Positions 46,278 through 55,059 of a DNA stretch of 64,000 nucleotides are shown one piece after another. The stretch comes from Terriglobia bacterium (GTDB lineage Bacteria > Acidobacteriota > Terriglobia > JAJPHL01): the NCBI GenBank assembly GCA_021325275.1, contig JAJPHL010000011.1, forward strand, positions 233,314 to 297,313, given 5' to 3'. Both the position numbers and the translations under genes were made by a program. Numbering within the stretch: the stretch's first letter is position 1; each line of letters begins with the position of its first letter. The notes beneath the pieces were generated by a model, which did no database searches, was not told the origin of the DNA, and was given only the letters and a program-made list of their open reading frames with translations.

Positions 46278-47723
46278 TCACTCCATACTCTCCGATATTT
46301 CCTCTAGAGCAATGGTGGCATTATCCTGGCGGAGCCGTATGGACTGCGTCGAGGCCAGGAACTGGATTGACTGGGGCAGTGCATCAGCGACCAAGCGCGG
46401 GCAGTTGTCGATCAATACGGGGATGACGCGCGTTCCCACTTTATGCGCCTGAACAATTTCCCGGCAAACCCAATTTCCCTGCTCTCGAAGATCCGCTACG
46501 GTTCCCTCGGTAAAAACGACCACCAGGCTACGAGCAGACTCAATCGCCTCTTCCAACATTCTTGGATATTGTTCTCCTGCTCGGACTGACTGGTCGTCGA
46601 AAACGCTCTTCCCGATGGCGGTAAGACCCTTGCCGATCGCACCGGCCAATGGCCAGTCTTCGCGCCGGTAGCTGATGAAGGCGTCTGGTCTGGGCCCAAA
46701 GATGTCTTGATAGATCCGGTTTCGCACCACACAGTTGCCCTTCTCATCCATTTTGATGACGCCCGCAAGGCGGAGTTGCTGGGTTGGGTAATCAGAAAGA
46801 TAGGCTTGGAATCGCACTTGCTCGCCTTTCAGGATCCGATCAAATAATGCCTTCAAGCGAGAGTCCTTGAGCGTCTCGCCGATCGGAGCTAAGTTGCTAG
46901 TGTCCGTTCGCTCGAATTGGCGCTTGACTACGTCAACGTCCTCGTGGGAAGTCGCACCCATGGACGCCAAGTGGCACAAAAAGTACTGCGTAATATACGG
47001 ATGCCCATGGGTCCAGTAGTAAACGCGTTCTGCCAAACTCTCACGTACTTCGGCGAGCCATGGACCCTTTTCCGCCAGTTTAAGAACCTCCTCACGAGTG
47101 AAATCAGGCAGCGTGACCCGATTGCCCGTGTTGAAAGGAGAAACAGCCCGGTCGGCAATCAATTCGTCGGGATTGAAGCAGCCAGAGAGGACGAACGATA
47201 CGCGACTGCCGTCAATATCCCTGGTGTTACGAATGACGCTGTAGAAGTGGTCCGATCCATCAAATTTGATGGCTTGTACTTCATCGAGGACCAGAACAAC
47301 GTCTTTGCGAGAAAATATCGCCAGATTCTTGAGAAAGGAGTGCCATTCGTGGCGGCCCGTGGGTGCCCTTAGCGGCAACGTGTCCGGGACGACGTCGGAA
47401 TGCGCTACTACGTCTGTATAGATCGCGCCGCCGATGAGACGGTACCATTCGTCTGGATGGTCTGGTTTGAAGTCGGAGGCTTTGACGTCGATGATGCAGT
47501 AGCCCTTCAGCGCGGGCAGGTGTTTCAAACGGTTAACGAGACTCGTCTTGCCTTGTTGTCGCGGTTCTGACAAATGAACGAAGTTGCCCCTGCCTAGCAA
47601 GATGGCAACCTCTCGGTCGCATTCGCGGTCAACGTACACATCCCGGTCTCGCTCTCTGAGCGCACCACCATAAACATAGTTGTTCACCTGCGCACGCGCC
47701 GTTCCTTCAACCGATTGGCTCAT
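46278..47723 (-). CDS. NTPase-TIR domain protein
   Basis: The 481-residue protein (from 47723) has an AAA_35/STAND-like NTPase and a C-terminal TIR domain. Walker A is HLSEPRQQGKTSLVNRL (about 49-65) and Walker B is VVLVLDEVQAI (about 142-152). A winged-helix-like stretch includes LPDFTREEVLKLAEK and YYWTHGHPYITQYFL. The TIR domain (about 346-465) opens PDAFISYRREDWPLA and contains VRAGEQYPRMLEEAIESA and NWVCREIVQA, whose Glu (about 422) is the likely catalytic residue of a TIR NADase. The GTG/ATG choice is set by GGGGGGA just upstream. It overlaps the stop of the giant GT/GAF gene by 17 bp. Its role as the effector of that partner is inference. Confidence 0.88.
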   Translation of the reverse strand: MSQSVEGTARAQVNNYVYGGALRERDRDVYVDRECDREVAILLGRGNFVHLSEPRQQGKTSLVNRLKHLPALKGYCIIDVKASDFKPDHPDEWYRLIGGAIYTDVVAHSDVVPDTLPLRAPTGRHEWHSFLKNLAIFSRKDVVLVLDEVQAIKFDGSDHFYSVIRNTRDIDGSRVSFVLSGCFNPDELIADRAVSPFNTGNRVTLPDFTREEVLKLAEKGPWLAEVRESLAERVYYWTHGHPYITQYFLCHLASMGATSHEDVDVVKRQFERTDTSNLAPIGETLKDSRLKALFDRILKGEQVRFQAYLSDYPTQQLRLAGVIKMDEKGNCVVRNRIYQDIFGPRPDAFISYRREDWPLAGAIGKGLTAIGKSVFDDQSVRAGEQYPRMLEEAIESARSLVVVFTEGTVADLREQGNWVCREIVQAHKVGTRVIPVLIDNCPRLVADALPQSIQFLASTQSIRLRQDNATIALEEISESME

Positions 47724-50700
47724 AAGTCCCCCCACCACGTTCCGCCCTACATTTGTCTGCATATATGTAGAGCGAGTCTTCCGCAAAATCCTTACTGACA
47801 ACCTCGGGGTAGGACTTTAAAGCGAATTCGAAGCCTCCTTCGGTTCGGCGCAAAATCGAACGCAGGCGTATCAGATCCATGACGGCCTGTTCCACATTGC
47901 CAGCAGACCATCCCGATCCGCAATGCTTCAGCACTTCAGTATGGATATCGGAGATTCGCTGGAGGTTCGGCTGTCTCGCCATGAGCAGCGAGACTACGAT
48001 CTCCAAGGCCGTCGCTCTTTCCCAGATCACCTTGAGATAGTCCTCGTTCAGGAACTCGACATTGGAAAGGATTCTTTCGAGATCCTTGGCTGCCACTTGA
48101 CGCGGAAAGCCATCCGTCGATTCCTTTCGGTTGAGATCCTCCACCAGACGGCGGCAAATCCGTTGGGTCACGCAAGGGTGGCCACCCGCAAACTCATAAA
48201 TCTGCTGAATCAGATGCGGACCATTTAATAATTCGACCTCGATGAAACGGAAGGAGTCGCCGACGAGCGCTTCGACGGCCTTAAAGTCCAGGGGCGCGAG
48301 CAGAATCTTTTCCCCGAGATTCTTCAGTGGACCCGTTTGCTCGTCCTCCACGGCTAGGCGCAAGAATCGCTCGCCGCTCAGAACAACGCGCAGACTCCCC
48401 TCGTTCACTCTCGCCCGGAGCTTATTAAATAATCGCCATCCCTGGCGGGCGTCCTCCCGAATGAGTTGATCCGGTTCATCCAGCAACAAGACCATTTTGG
48501 GTGGGGGATGAGCCAACAGATCGCCAAGAGTTGCTGGCGCATTTGGCGGAGCAGTCGGATACCATTTCAGGATTTCTTCATCTTGAAAGTCGGACTCCGT
48601 AGTCATCCAGCGAACGTCAGCATATGCTGCGGTGTAACCCTCGTTTGGCAAATCGGTTCGGCCGAGCCGGTCCAAAATGGAAGTCTTCCCGAACATCCGG
48701 CCTCCAATGAGTACGCAGGAACGATCGGAGCAGATCTGTTCCATGATCCCGGCCAACTCCCTGGAACGACCGAAGAACATATAATCGGGCACGCTGCCGT
48801 TGGTGACGAACAACAGCGGGGCGGAGGCTTGGTGAAAGACCAATGACCTGTATTCATTCAATGGATGGGTTGAGGCCAAGATGCGAATCAAGTCGCTTCG
48901 GCTCGTGATCACTAATTCCTGTGCTCCGCTTTTCAGGGCGCTCTTTAACTGCCTAATCTCGTCCGGCAATGGTGCTTCATCCCAGGTGACTACTTGGACC
49001 ACTTGACATGCACTTTGTAGCCTGCCTTCGATCTCGAAAAGCAGGCGGGCCCCCCTGTCGGCATCCAGTCTTCCGTCTTGATGGATGGCAATTAGAATTC
49101 GCCGAACATTCTCGCCGAAGGACGAAGCGGTGAGCACAACGAAGCAGTGCCACTTCGACGCGCCGAGGAACGGGCTCTCTACTGCAAGCCGCGTGGCACT
49201 CACGAGACTACGCACAATCTCTTCGGAAGTAGTTTGAAACTGCTGATGCAAGTTGTTGTCGGCGCGCAGTCGGAACCAAGGCTGCGCCCGGTAGCGTACT
49301 TCTTGCCAAGTTTTCAACTGCGGAAAGCCGGTGAGAACGTCGTAATACACACCAAAGACATACTTGATTTCGGGATTCTTGGCACGTTCCGCGATTCGCC
49401 GGAAAAGTTCCTTATTCGCCCGGACTCCGTATAGTGCGGCCGCCTCCGAATCGTGTTTGGCAGGTTCGCGGTCCAGAAACGCTGACCACACGATGGCCAT
49501 TTGATCGACCAGACCTTCGTCCGTGCGCTGGGAAAACTCGGAGAGAAGTCTCGATGAGGCGTCTACCGGCGCGGAAAGCACGCCCAATTGGCGCAGGATC
49601 TCCCCGACCCGCGCCTCACCGCCCCGGCTGTTGGACACAACCGTAGCAATGACGTTGGCCATCATCGTTACCAGCAGAACATCCTGATCGGTGAAGCGTT
49701 CCTCGGGGTGGTTTGGTGCGGATCGGATATTTTCAACTTTGAGGACACCGATCTTTCGGTCGCCCACGCGTAAAGGAACGCCCAGGAAGGAGTTCGGCTC
49801 ACGGCCTTGCTGACGAGGGTTCTGTGCCCCCTTCCATGCTTTGTGGGCTCGCAGTTCCGCCAGGGTGTCGGCCTTGAAAGATTCCCCTGTCTGGAAGATG
49901 TAACCGGTGACCCCTTCGCCGGGCTTGTAGCTGGCCCGTCGCTCTTTGAGCGGTTTCTGGTAACCCATCGCGGCTTGAATTACCAAGTGGCCGGTCGCTT
50001 CGTCATATAGGTATAGGGAAGAGGCTTCCGCGCCAAGAACATCGGCGATGGTCTCGACGACCTTGTCGACCAACGCGCTCATGTCCTGGCCGCTGGCCAA
50101 TACTTTCGAGAGATCCTCTAAGTTTGTTGTAAACCGCTTAAGCTGCTCCTCGCCGACCTGAGTGTTGAATACGACTGCCGCGATCACACTCGCCATCATT
50201 GTGACCAAGGCGACATCTTGGTCGGTAAACACCTCCCCCGGATGGCTGGCGGATGGGATGATCTCTTCGACCTTCAGAACGCCGATCACTCTTTCTTTCT
50301 CGCTGAAGCGTTCTTTAATTTTCAGTGGAACGCCCAGAAAGGTATCGGGTTCCTTATTCCCCTGCCGATTGTTCTGCTTGCCCTTCCACGTCGGATGTTC
50401 GCGCAATTCTTGCAGACTATTGGCGCGAACATGGCGGCCTTTCTGGAAAATCCAACCCGTGATTCCCTCGCCGGGTTCATACTCGGCTTTTCGTGACACC
50501 AGTTCTTTCTGATATCCAGTCGCTGCCTTGATGACCAACACCCGACGAGCGTCGTCGTAAAGATAAAGGGAGGAGGCTTCTGCGCCGAGCACGCGAGCTG
50601 TGGTTTCTACAACTTCACCAACCAGCGCATTCAAATCCTTGCCGCCAGCCAGCGTGAGCGACAAACGGTCCAAGTCGTCGGTGAGTTTTTGCATGCCGGC

Positions 50701-53700
50701 TACGCCGACTTGAGCGTTGTAGACGACGGTCGCGATTACGTTGGCCATCATGCTGACCAACAACTCATCCTGGGCCGTAAAATAGGACTCGGGATGAGCA
50801 GGTGTTTCTTCGATCTCCTCCACTTTGAGCACGCCAATGACTTTGGGCTGTCGCGTGAAGCGATCCGTGACCTTCAATGGCAAGCCTAAAAACGACTTTG
50901 GTTCCCGTAGTTGCTGCTGAGAGTTGAATTTTCCCTTATGGCTGGGATGGGCATGTAAGGCGCCCAAGTCGTTCGCACGTACGATCTCACCCTTCTGATA
51001 AATCCAGCCGGTAATTCCTTCGCCAGGCAAGTATGTAACCTTCTGCGCCACCAGTGGAGCTTGGTAGCCCGTGGCAGCGCGAATCTCCAAGAGTCCGCGG
51101 CTCTCGTTTAACAAGTACAGCGAGGACGCTCCGGCACTCAGAGTTTCCGCCATCCTCTTGACCACACCTTCAACAAGGCCTTGGATATCTTGGCCGCCGG
51201 CTAGAGCCGACGAGAGTTTGCCCAAGTCATTGCTCAACTTCCGGAATTGCGCGCCGCTAGCCTGAGCATTATGCACGGCCGTTGCGATGATGTTGGCCAT
51301 CATTTCACCCAACAGAAATTCTTCTGCCGTGAATACTAGGCGAGAATCCGGTGGCAGGGGGCGGCGGTCTTCAATCTTGAAGACTCCGATCACTTTTGCA
51401 TCATGCCGGAATCTGTCCGCAATCTTCATGGGATACCCCATGAAGGCTCGCGGCTCCTTGTTGTTTTGGAGTGCTTTGTATTTCCCAGTCCAAGTCTGAA
51501 CGCGGTGGAGCTCATCCAGGCTGTCGGCCTTAAACTTCTCCCCCTTCTCCCATAGCCAACCGGTCGTGCCTTCACCGCGGGCGTACGACGCCTCCGTTGC
51601 CAACAGAGGTGCGTGATACCCGTAAGCCGCGCGGATTTCCAGTCGGTCGGTCTCCTCATTAACCAAGTAAAGGGAGGCGGCGTCGGCCTGCAAGACTTCA
51701 GCCATGGTGGTAGTGACGCTTTGCAGCAGTTGTTCGAAATCGCCGCCACCAACCAGGCTCTCGGCCAATTGCTGCAATTGGCTCACCCGAGATCTCTCGG
51801 CTTCTTCGCGCCGCAGCATTGCTTCCAATGCCGGGGCCGCTTGGGCGGCGACCGTTCGCAGTTCGCTACCGTGTTCTTTCGAGAAGACCCCGGAGATGCC
51901 GCGCTGAATCGTGATTTCGCAGCGGTCACCGCGGTCGCCCCACTCCGCATAAGCACGCAGGTAGCTGGCTCGGGGATCATCACGAACCGCTCCCGAGAAC
52001 TTTTCTTCGACTACGTCCCCATCATATTCAAACCGGCGGTGGTTGGGTAGCTTGAGAGTGACCCTTTCTGCGGAGGTGGCTTCCGCCAGATGCGTGAGGA
52101 CGCTCGTCGCCGATTCCAAGACAGTCCGCGCTTGCGCGAGATTACGGTCTAACTCGAGGACTCGGTCGTGGCGCTGCTGCTGGAAGCGGCGTTCCAAATT
52201 CACGCCGATGGTTGTTGCGACCGCCGTCAGAGCGCCGATCTCAGCTGCGTGAAATTCTCTCTTAGGCGTGGTGGAAAACGCGTCGATTCGGCCCCGAATC
52301 GCCCCGCCGGCGCTGATTGGCACCGTCAGTTGCGAAAGCCATCCGTTTTGCTTGGCGACCCGGCTGCCCAGAAATCCCAACTGGGCCTGCAGAGCGGTTA
52401 TGCCTTTCTCGTCACTTTCCAGATGGAACACATATTGTTGGCTCCAGGTGCGCTCGCTCTGCTCCTCTAGGACTTCTTCGCTTGAAATAACTCCCGCAGG
52501 ACTTCCAACGACCAAGCGCAGGAACTGCGGCTTCGCGTCATCCACGGTCCAGATCAGAAGCCCGTCATAGTCCAGCAATTCTCGGCTGGCATCCGCGATA
52601 TGACGAAGGTACTCCGGCGTGCTGCTGGCGTCGGTGAGTTCGTTCGCGGTCAGGATCATTTGCAGCAGCAACTCGTCGCGGTTCTCTCCTAGTGGATCTG
52701 CATCCGGAAGTTGAGGCCGAGAGCGGCTGGCCCTAATCGCACTTTCGTAAAGCGCAAGGTACTTGGAAGTCGGATGGGCCCAGGACAGATCCAACTTCAT
52801 GTTGCGATTTTGCAAATCTCTCCATTTCGGTCGGTTGCTCCGATACAGAGTGGCTGCTTCTCGGATGGCCTGCCGCAACGCAACAGCGCTAAACTCTTCG
52901 AATACAAATCCTCGACCGACGGGTCGATCCCCTTCTGGCGATTGCCAATCGATCACCGAATCGGCCAGTCCTCCAGTCTTGCGGACTAGCGGTAACGCAC
53001 CGTACCTCATGGCCAGCATTTGTTGGAGCCCGCAAGGTTCTCTGAGTGACGGTTTCAAGATGACGTCGCTTCCCGCAAAAATCTGCCGGGCTAAAGTCTC
53101 ATCGTAGGCAAACCGGACGGCCATCCCATTGGGAAACTTCGCCTCGATGTTGGCAAAAGCCTCACGAAAATGGAAATCTCCCGCTTGGCCCAAGAGGACG
53201 AATTGCGCCTCTTCCGCAGCGAGGAGTGCGGGCAACACTTCCTCCACTAAGCCCAGACCCTTTTCCGCGATCAGCCGGCTGACGATCCCAAACAGCGGGG
53301 TGTCGGGATTTTCCCGAAGGCCTAAGGACTTTTGCAGAAATGCCTTGTTGTCCTTGCGGGCTGCGATGTTCTGGGGCCCAAATTTGCGATGGAGACTGCG
53401 GTCGAGGTACGGGCTATATAAGGTCTCGTCGACTCCGTTGAGGATTCCGACGATTTCTTCGCGCCGGGATGCAAGGGCCGCCCTTAGGTAAGGGGCATAC
53501 TCGCCACTTTGGAGTTCTCGGGCATGTTGCGGGCTGACCGTACTAACTGCGTCGGCGGCAATAATTCCGCGGGCCATGAAATTGATCGTCCGTTCGGACT
53601 CGCCAAGACAAGCGAACACACCGTGGTGGGCGAGACCTGAGACCACGGCAGATCTGCTGCTAAACTGACCAGGAAATCCGGCGTTGTGAATTGTATAAAC

Positions 53701-54207
53701 AAAGGCCAAATGATGGCGTGGGTCGTCCGCGGGAAGATCTCGAAGCCAGAGTGGAAACAATCCGGCAATCCAATCGTGACCGTGAAGCACGTTCGGCAAC
53801 CAACCTTCCGATCTAAAATCCGGATGGCTGATCATTTCCAGAGTCGTGCGTGTAAAGCAAACAAACCTTTCGTAGTCGTCCGTATATCCGTATATATTTT
53901 CGCGGTCGAAATAAAAAGGATCAGAAATTAGATAAACCGGCACTTGCTGCTCCGAATCTTCCTCGATTCGATAGTCGACCCGTTTGATCGCCGCGCGGAG
54001 GCTTGCCGGCCCCATCGGCACCTCGATCTGGGGAATTATGGTTCGTGGCTGTGTCTCAAACCGTAGGCTTCTGTAGTAGGGAATGGCAAGCCGTGCGTCA
54101 CAATTGTCGCGACGCAATTGAAGGCACAACTCCATCACCACGCTTGCTACACCGCTGGTGTTTACAAAAGGAGCAGCCTCCGACGCTACGATGAGTACAT
54201 TCTGCAT
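47707..54207 (-). CDS. Glycogen-synthase-like GT5, multi-GAF, NTPase fusion protein
   Basis: The 2166-residue protein starts at 54207 with GGAG six bases upstream. Residues 1-493 are a GT5/GT1 glycosyltransferase of the GlgA type: LHGHDWIAGLFPLWL, TIHNAGFPGQF, ILNGVDETLYSP, FGIVSRLIAEKGL, REPCGLQQMLAMRYG and KTGGLADSV. The N-terminal nucleotide-sugar motif, normally KTGGL, reads NTSGV. Residues 510-800 contain one or two degenerate GAF-like domains. Residues 809-1529 are four tandem GAF domains. Residues 1533-1803 are unassigned. Residues 1810-2143 are a STAND/AAA_35-like NTPase (Walker A GGRMFGKTSIL, Walker B MVLLLDEPDQL), introduced by VTNGSVPDYMFFGRSREL. No signal peptide or membrane helix is seen. 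It overlaps the NTPase-TIR gene. I know of no described family with this order. Confidence 0.9.
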   Translation of the reverse strand: MQNVLIVASEAAPFVNTSGVASVVMELCLQLRRDNCDARLAIPYYRSLRFETQPRTIIPQIEVPMGPASLRAAIKRVDYRIEEDSEQQVPVYLISDPFYFDRENIYGYTDDYERFVCFTRTTLEMISHPDFRSEGWLPNVLHGHDWIAGLFPLWLRDLPADDPRHHLAFVYTIHNAGFPGQFSSRSAVVSGLAHHGVFACLGESERTINFMARGIIAADAVSTVSPQHARELQSGEYAPYLRAALASRREEIVGILNGVDETLYSPYLDRSLHRKFGPQNIAARKDNKAFLQKSLGLRENPDTPLFGIVSRLIAEKGLGLVEEVLPALLAAEEAQFVLLGQAGDFHFREAFANIEAKFPNGMAVRFAYDETLARQIFAGSDVILKPSLREPCGLQQMLAMRYGALPLVRKTGGLADSVIDWQSPEGDRPVGRGFVFEEFSAVALRQAIREAATLYRSNRPKWRDLQNRNMKLDLSWAHPTSKYLALYESAIRASRSRPQLPDADPLGENRDELLLQMILTANELTDASSTPEYLRHIADASRELLDYDGLLIWTVDDAKPQFLRLVVGSPAGVISSEEVLEEQSERTWSQQYVFHLESDEKGITALQAQLGFLGSRVAKQNGWLSQLTVPISAGGAIRGRIDAFSTTPKREFHAAEIGALTAVATTIGVNLERRFQQQRHDRVLELDRNLAQARTVLESATSVLTHLAEATSAERVTLKLPNHRRFEYDGDVVEEKFSGAVRDDPRASYLRAYAEWGDRGDRCEITIQRGISGVFSKEHGSELRTVAAQAAPALEAMLRREEAERSRVSQLQQLAESLVGGGDFEQLLQSVTTTMAEVLQADAASLYLVNEETDRLEIRAAYGYHAPLLATEASYARGEGTTGWLWEKGEKFKADSLDELHRVQTWTGKYKALQNNKEPRAFMGYPMKIADRFRHDAKVIGVFKIEDRRPLPPDSRLVFTAEEFLLGEMMANIIATAVHNAQASGAQFRKLSNDLGKLSSALAGGQDIQGLVEGVVKRMAETLSAGASSLYLLNESRGLLEIRAATGYQAPLVAQKVTYLPGEGITGWIYQKGEIVRANDLGALHAHPSHKGKFNSQQQLREPKSFLGLPLKVTDRFTRQPKVIGVLKVEEIEETPAHPESYFTAQDELLVSMMANVIATVVYNAQVGVAGMQKLTDDLDRLSLTLAGGKDLNALVGEVVETTARVLGAEASSLYLYDDARRVLVIKAATGYQKELVSRKAEYEPGEGITGWIFQKGRHVRANSLQELREHPTWKGKQNNRQGNKEPDTFLGVPLKIKERFSEKERVIGVLKVEEIIPSASHPGEVFTDQDVALVTMMASVIAAVVFNTQVGEEQLKRFTTNLEDLSKVLASGQDMSALVDKVVETIADVLGAEASSLYLYDEATGHLVIQAAMGYQKPLKERRASYKPGEGVTGYIFQTGESFKADTLAELRAHKAWKGAQNPRQQGREPNSFLGVPLRVGDRKIGVLKVENIRSAPNHPEERFTDQDVLLVTMMANVIATVVSNSRGGEARVGEILRQLGVLSAPVDASSRLLSEFSQRTDEGLVDQMAIVWSAFLDREPAKHDSEAAALYGVRANKELFRRIAERAKNPEIKYVFGVYYDVLTGFPQLKTWQEVRYRAQPWFRLRADNNLHQQFQTTSEEIVRSLVSATRLAVESPFLGASKWHCFVVLTASSFGENVRRILIAIHQDGRLDADRGARLLFEIEGRLQSACQVVQVVTWDEAPLPDEIRQLKSALKSGAQELVITSRSDLIRILASTHPLNEYRSLVFHQASAPLLFVTNGSVPDYMFFGRSRELAGIMEQICSDRSCVLIGGRMFGKTSILDRLGRTDLPNEGYTAAYADVRWMTTESDFQDEEILKWYPTAPPNAPATLGDLLAHPPPKMVLLLDEPDQLIREDARQGWRLFNKLRARVNEGSLRVVLSGERFLRLAVEDEQTGPLKNLGEKILLAPLDFKAVEALVGDSFRFIEVELLNGPHLIQQIYEFAGGHPCVTQRICRRLVEDLNRKESTDGFPRQVAAKDLERILSNVEFLNEDYLKVIWERATALEIVVSLLMARQPNLQRISDIHTEVLKHCGSGWSAGNVEQAVMDLIRLRSILRRTEGGFEFALKSYPEVVSKDFAEDSLYIYADKCRAERGGGTYEPIG
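49621..51783 (-). repeat. Four tandem GAF-domain coding repeats, period about 552 bp
   Basis: Within the giant gene, four consecutive GAF units start near 51780, 51240, 50688 and 50136. The last three intervals are exactly 184 codons (552 bp) apart, and the first unit is 180 codons long. Each has the same landmarks: KLxxDLxxLSxxLAGGxD, (G/E)ASSLYL, a GY, PGEGxTGxI, EPxxFLGxPL, VIGVLKVE and FTxQDxxLVxMMANVIA. The middle two are closest to each other. The pattern shows recent duplication inside the gene. Confidence 0.9.
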
Positions 54208-54581
54208 CGCAATCTCCGATCGAGCACGCTCGGAAGTGTACCATGAGTTGTCGAACACCAGACCTCTTGACCTATGGTCGAGCGTCTCCTTATCTGCGCC
54301 GAAAACAAATCTGCTCCTAAAAGAACATAGTGAACGGGTAGAGAGACTCGATCCCTGGGAGGCGTTCGAAATACGGATCGCGAAGCTCTCGCGCGTATTC
54401 CCGCGACTTCGCGATGCCGTTGTCTTCCAGTTTCAAATTGCGGCTCGCGCTCAGCGCCCGTGACTTGGGGCAAAGGATGCCTCGGCTTGTTCGCTCGCCC
54501 AAGCCATCGCTTGGGACCGGCGGGCGGTTCGGGGAGAACCACATCGCCCGCATCGCCGCCTGTATCTCTATTGAAATGAAA
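54208..54581. other. Region upstream of the giant fusion gene
   Basis: About 370 bp between the giant gene and the tRNA-like sequence. It probably holds the promoter for the two-gene unit, but I see no convincing -35/-10 pair. A small inverted repeat (CCCAAGCCATCGCTTGGG) occurs near 54500-54517. Short open frames here show no recognisable domain. GC content by eye is mixed, higher toward the tRNA-like end. Confidence 0.45.
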
Positions 54582-54664
54582 TGGTGGGCCCGTAAAGGCT
54601 CGAACTCTAGACCTCTACCGTGCCAAACTGCCTGGCAGCGCTGAGGCAGAACGCCAAGCGGCCC
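54582..54664 (-). tRNA. Degenerate tRNA-Leu(CAG)-like sequence
   Basis: On the minus strand these 83 bases end in CGGGCCC-ACCA and include a good T arm (TAGAG-TTCGAGC-CTTTA). A five-pair anticodon stem (TGCCA/TGGCA) encloses the loop GGCAGTT, so the anticodon would be CAG, and an 11-base variable region fits a class II (Leu-type) tRNA. The acceptor 5' strand GGGCCGC pairs at only five of seven positions, the D loop lacks GG and position 33 is not T. It looks like a decayed or element-borne tRNA rather than a working gene. Confidence 0.45.
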
Positions 54665-54904
54665 ATTTGGAGGAGTACCAAATGCAGGACGACATGACTC
54701 CTCTCTCGGCAGATTGCAGGTTCCGCAACGGTTCGAAGCGCTTGCCCTCACCACTGCCTCGGATGCGCGCATTGAGGCACCCGCAGCGGGTTTGGCAGCG
54801 GCCACGCTTTGCGAAGTGGGCCATTAAGTGGGCAGAACTGGCAAGACCCTAGCGGTTTTCGGAGTCCTCACCCCTGTTGTGGTGCGGCTAAGTCTTTGAA
54901 ACTT

Positions 54905-54949
54905 TGGTGAGGCGGGCGGGGATCGAACCCGCGACCACAAGGTTAAAAG
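54905..54949 (-). other. tRNA-Lys 3' half, likely attachment site
   Basis: Read on the minus strand this is CTTTTAACCTTGTGGTCG, then GCGGGTTCGATCCCCGC and CCGCCTC-ACCA. That is the anticodon loop (TTT), 3' anticodon stem, T arm and acceptor 3' strand with CCA of a tRNA-Lys. Upstream of the anticodon loop the sequence no longer resembles a tRNA. Tyrosine integrases commonly recombine at the anticodon loop, leaving exactly such 3' halves at one end of an island. An integrase remnant lies 110 bp away. Confidence 0.8.
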
Positions 54950-55059
54950 CTGAGTGTAACGACAAAAATGCCCACAAAAACGCTATTCAGTGGGCAGGCA
55001 GTGGGCGGAATACGGGAAAACCGTAAGAAATGGCTTCCCTGCTCTTGGTGCGGTAAGCA

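Noticed and set aside
54905..54949. A complete tRNA-Lys gene
   Set aside because: Upstream of the anticodon loop neither the 5' anticodon strand nor a D arm nor a matching acceptor 5' strand can be found.
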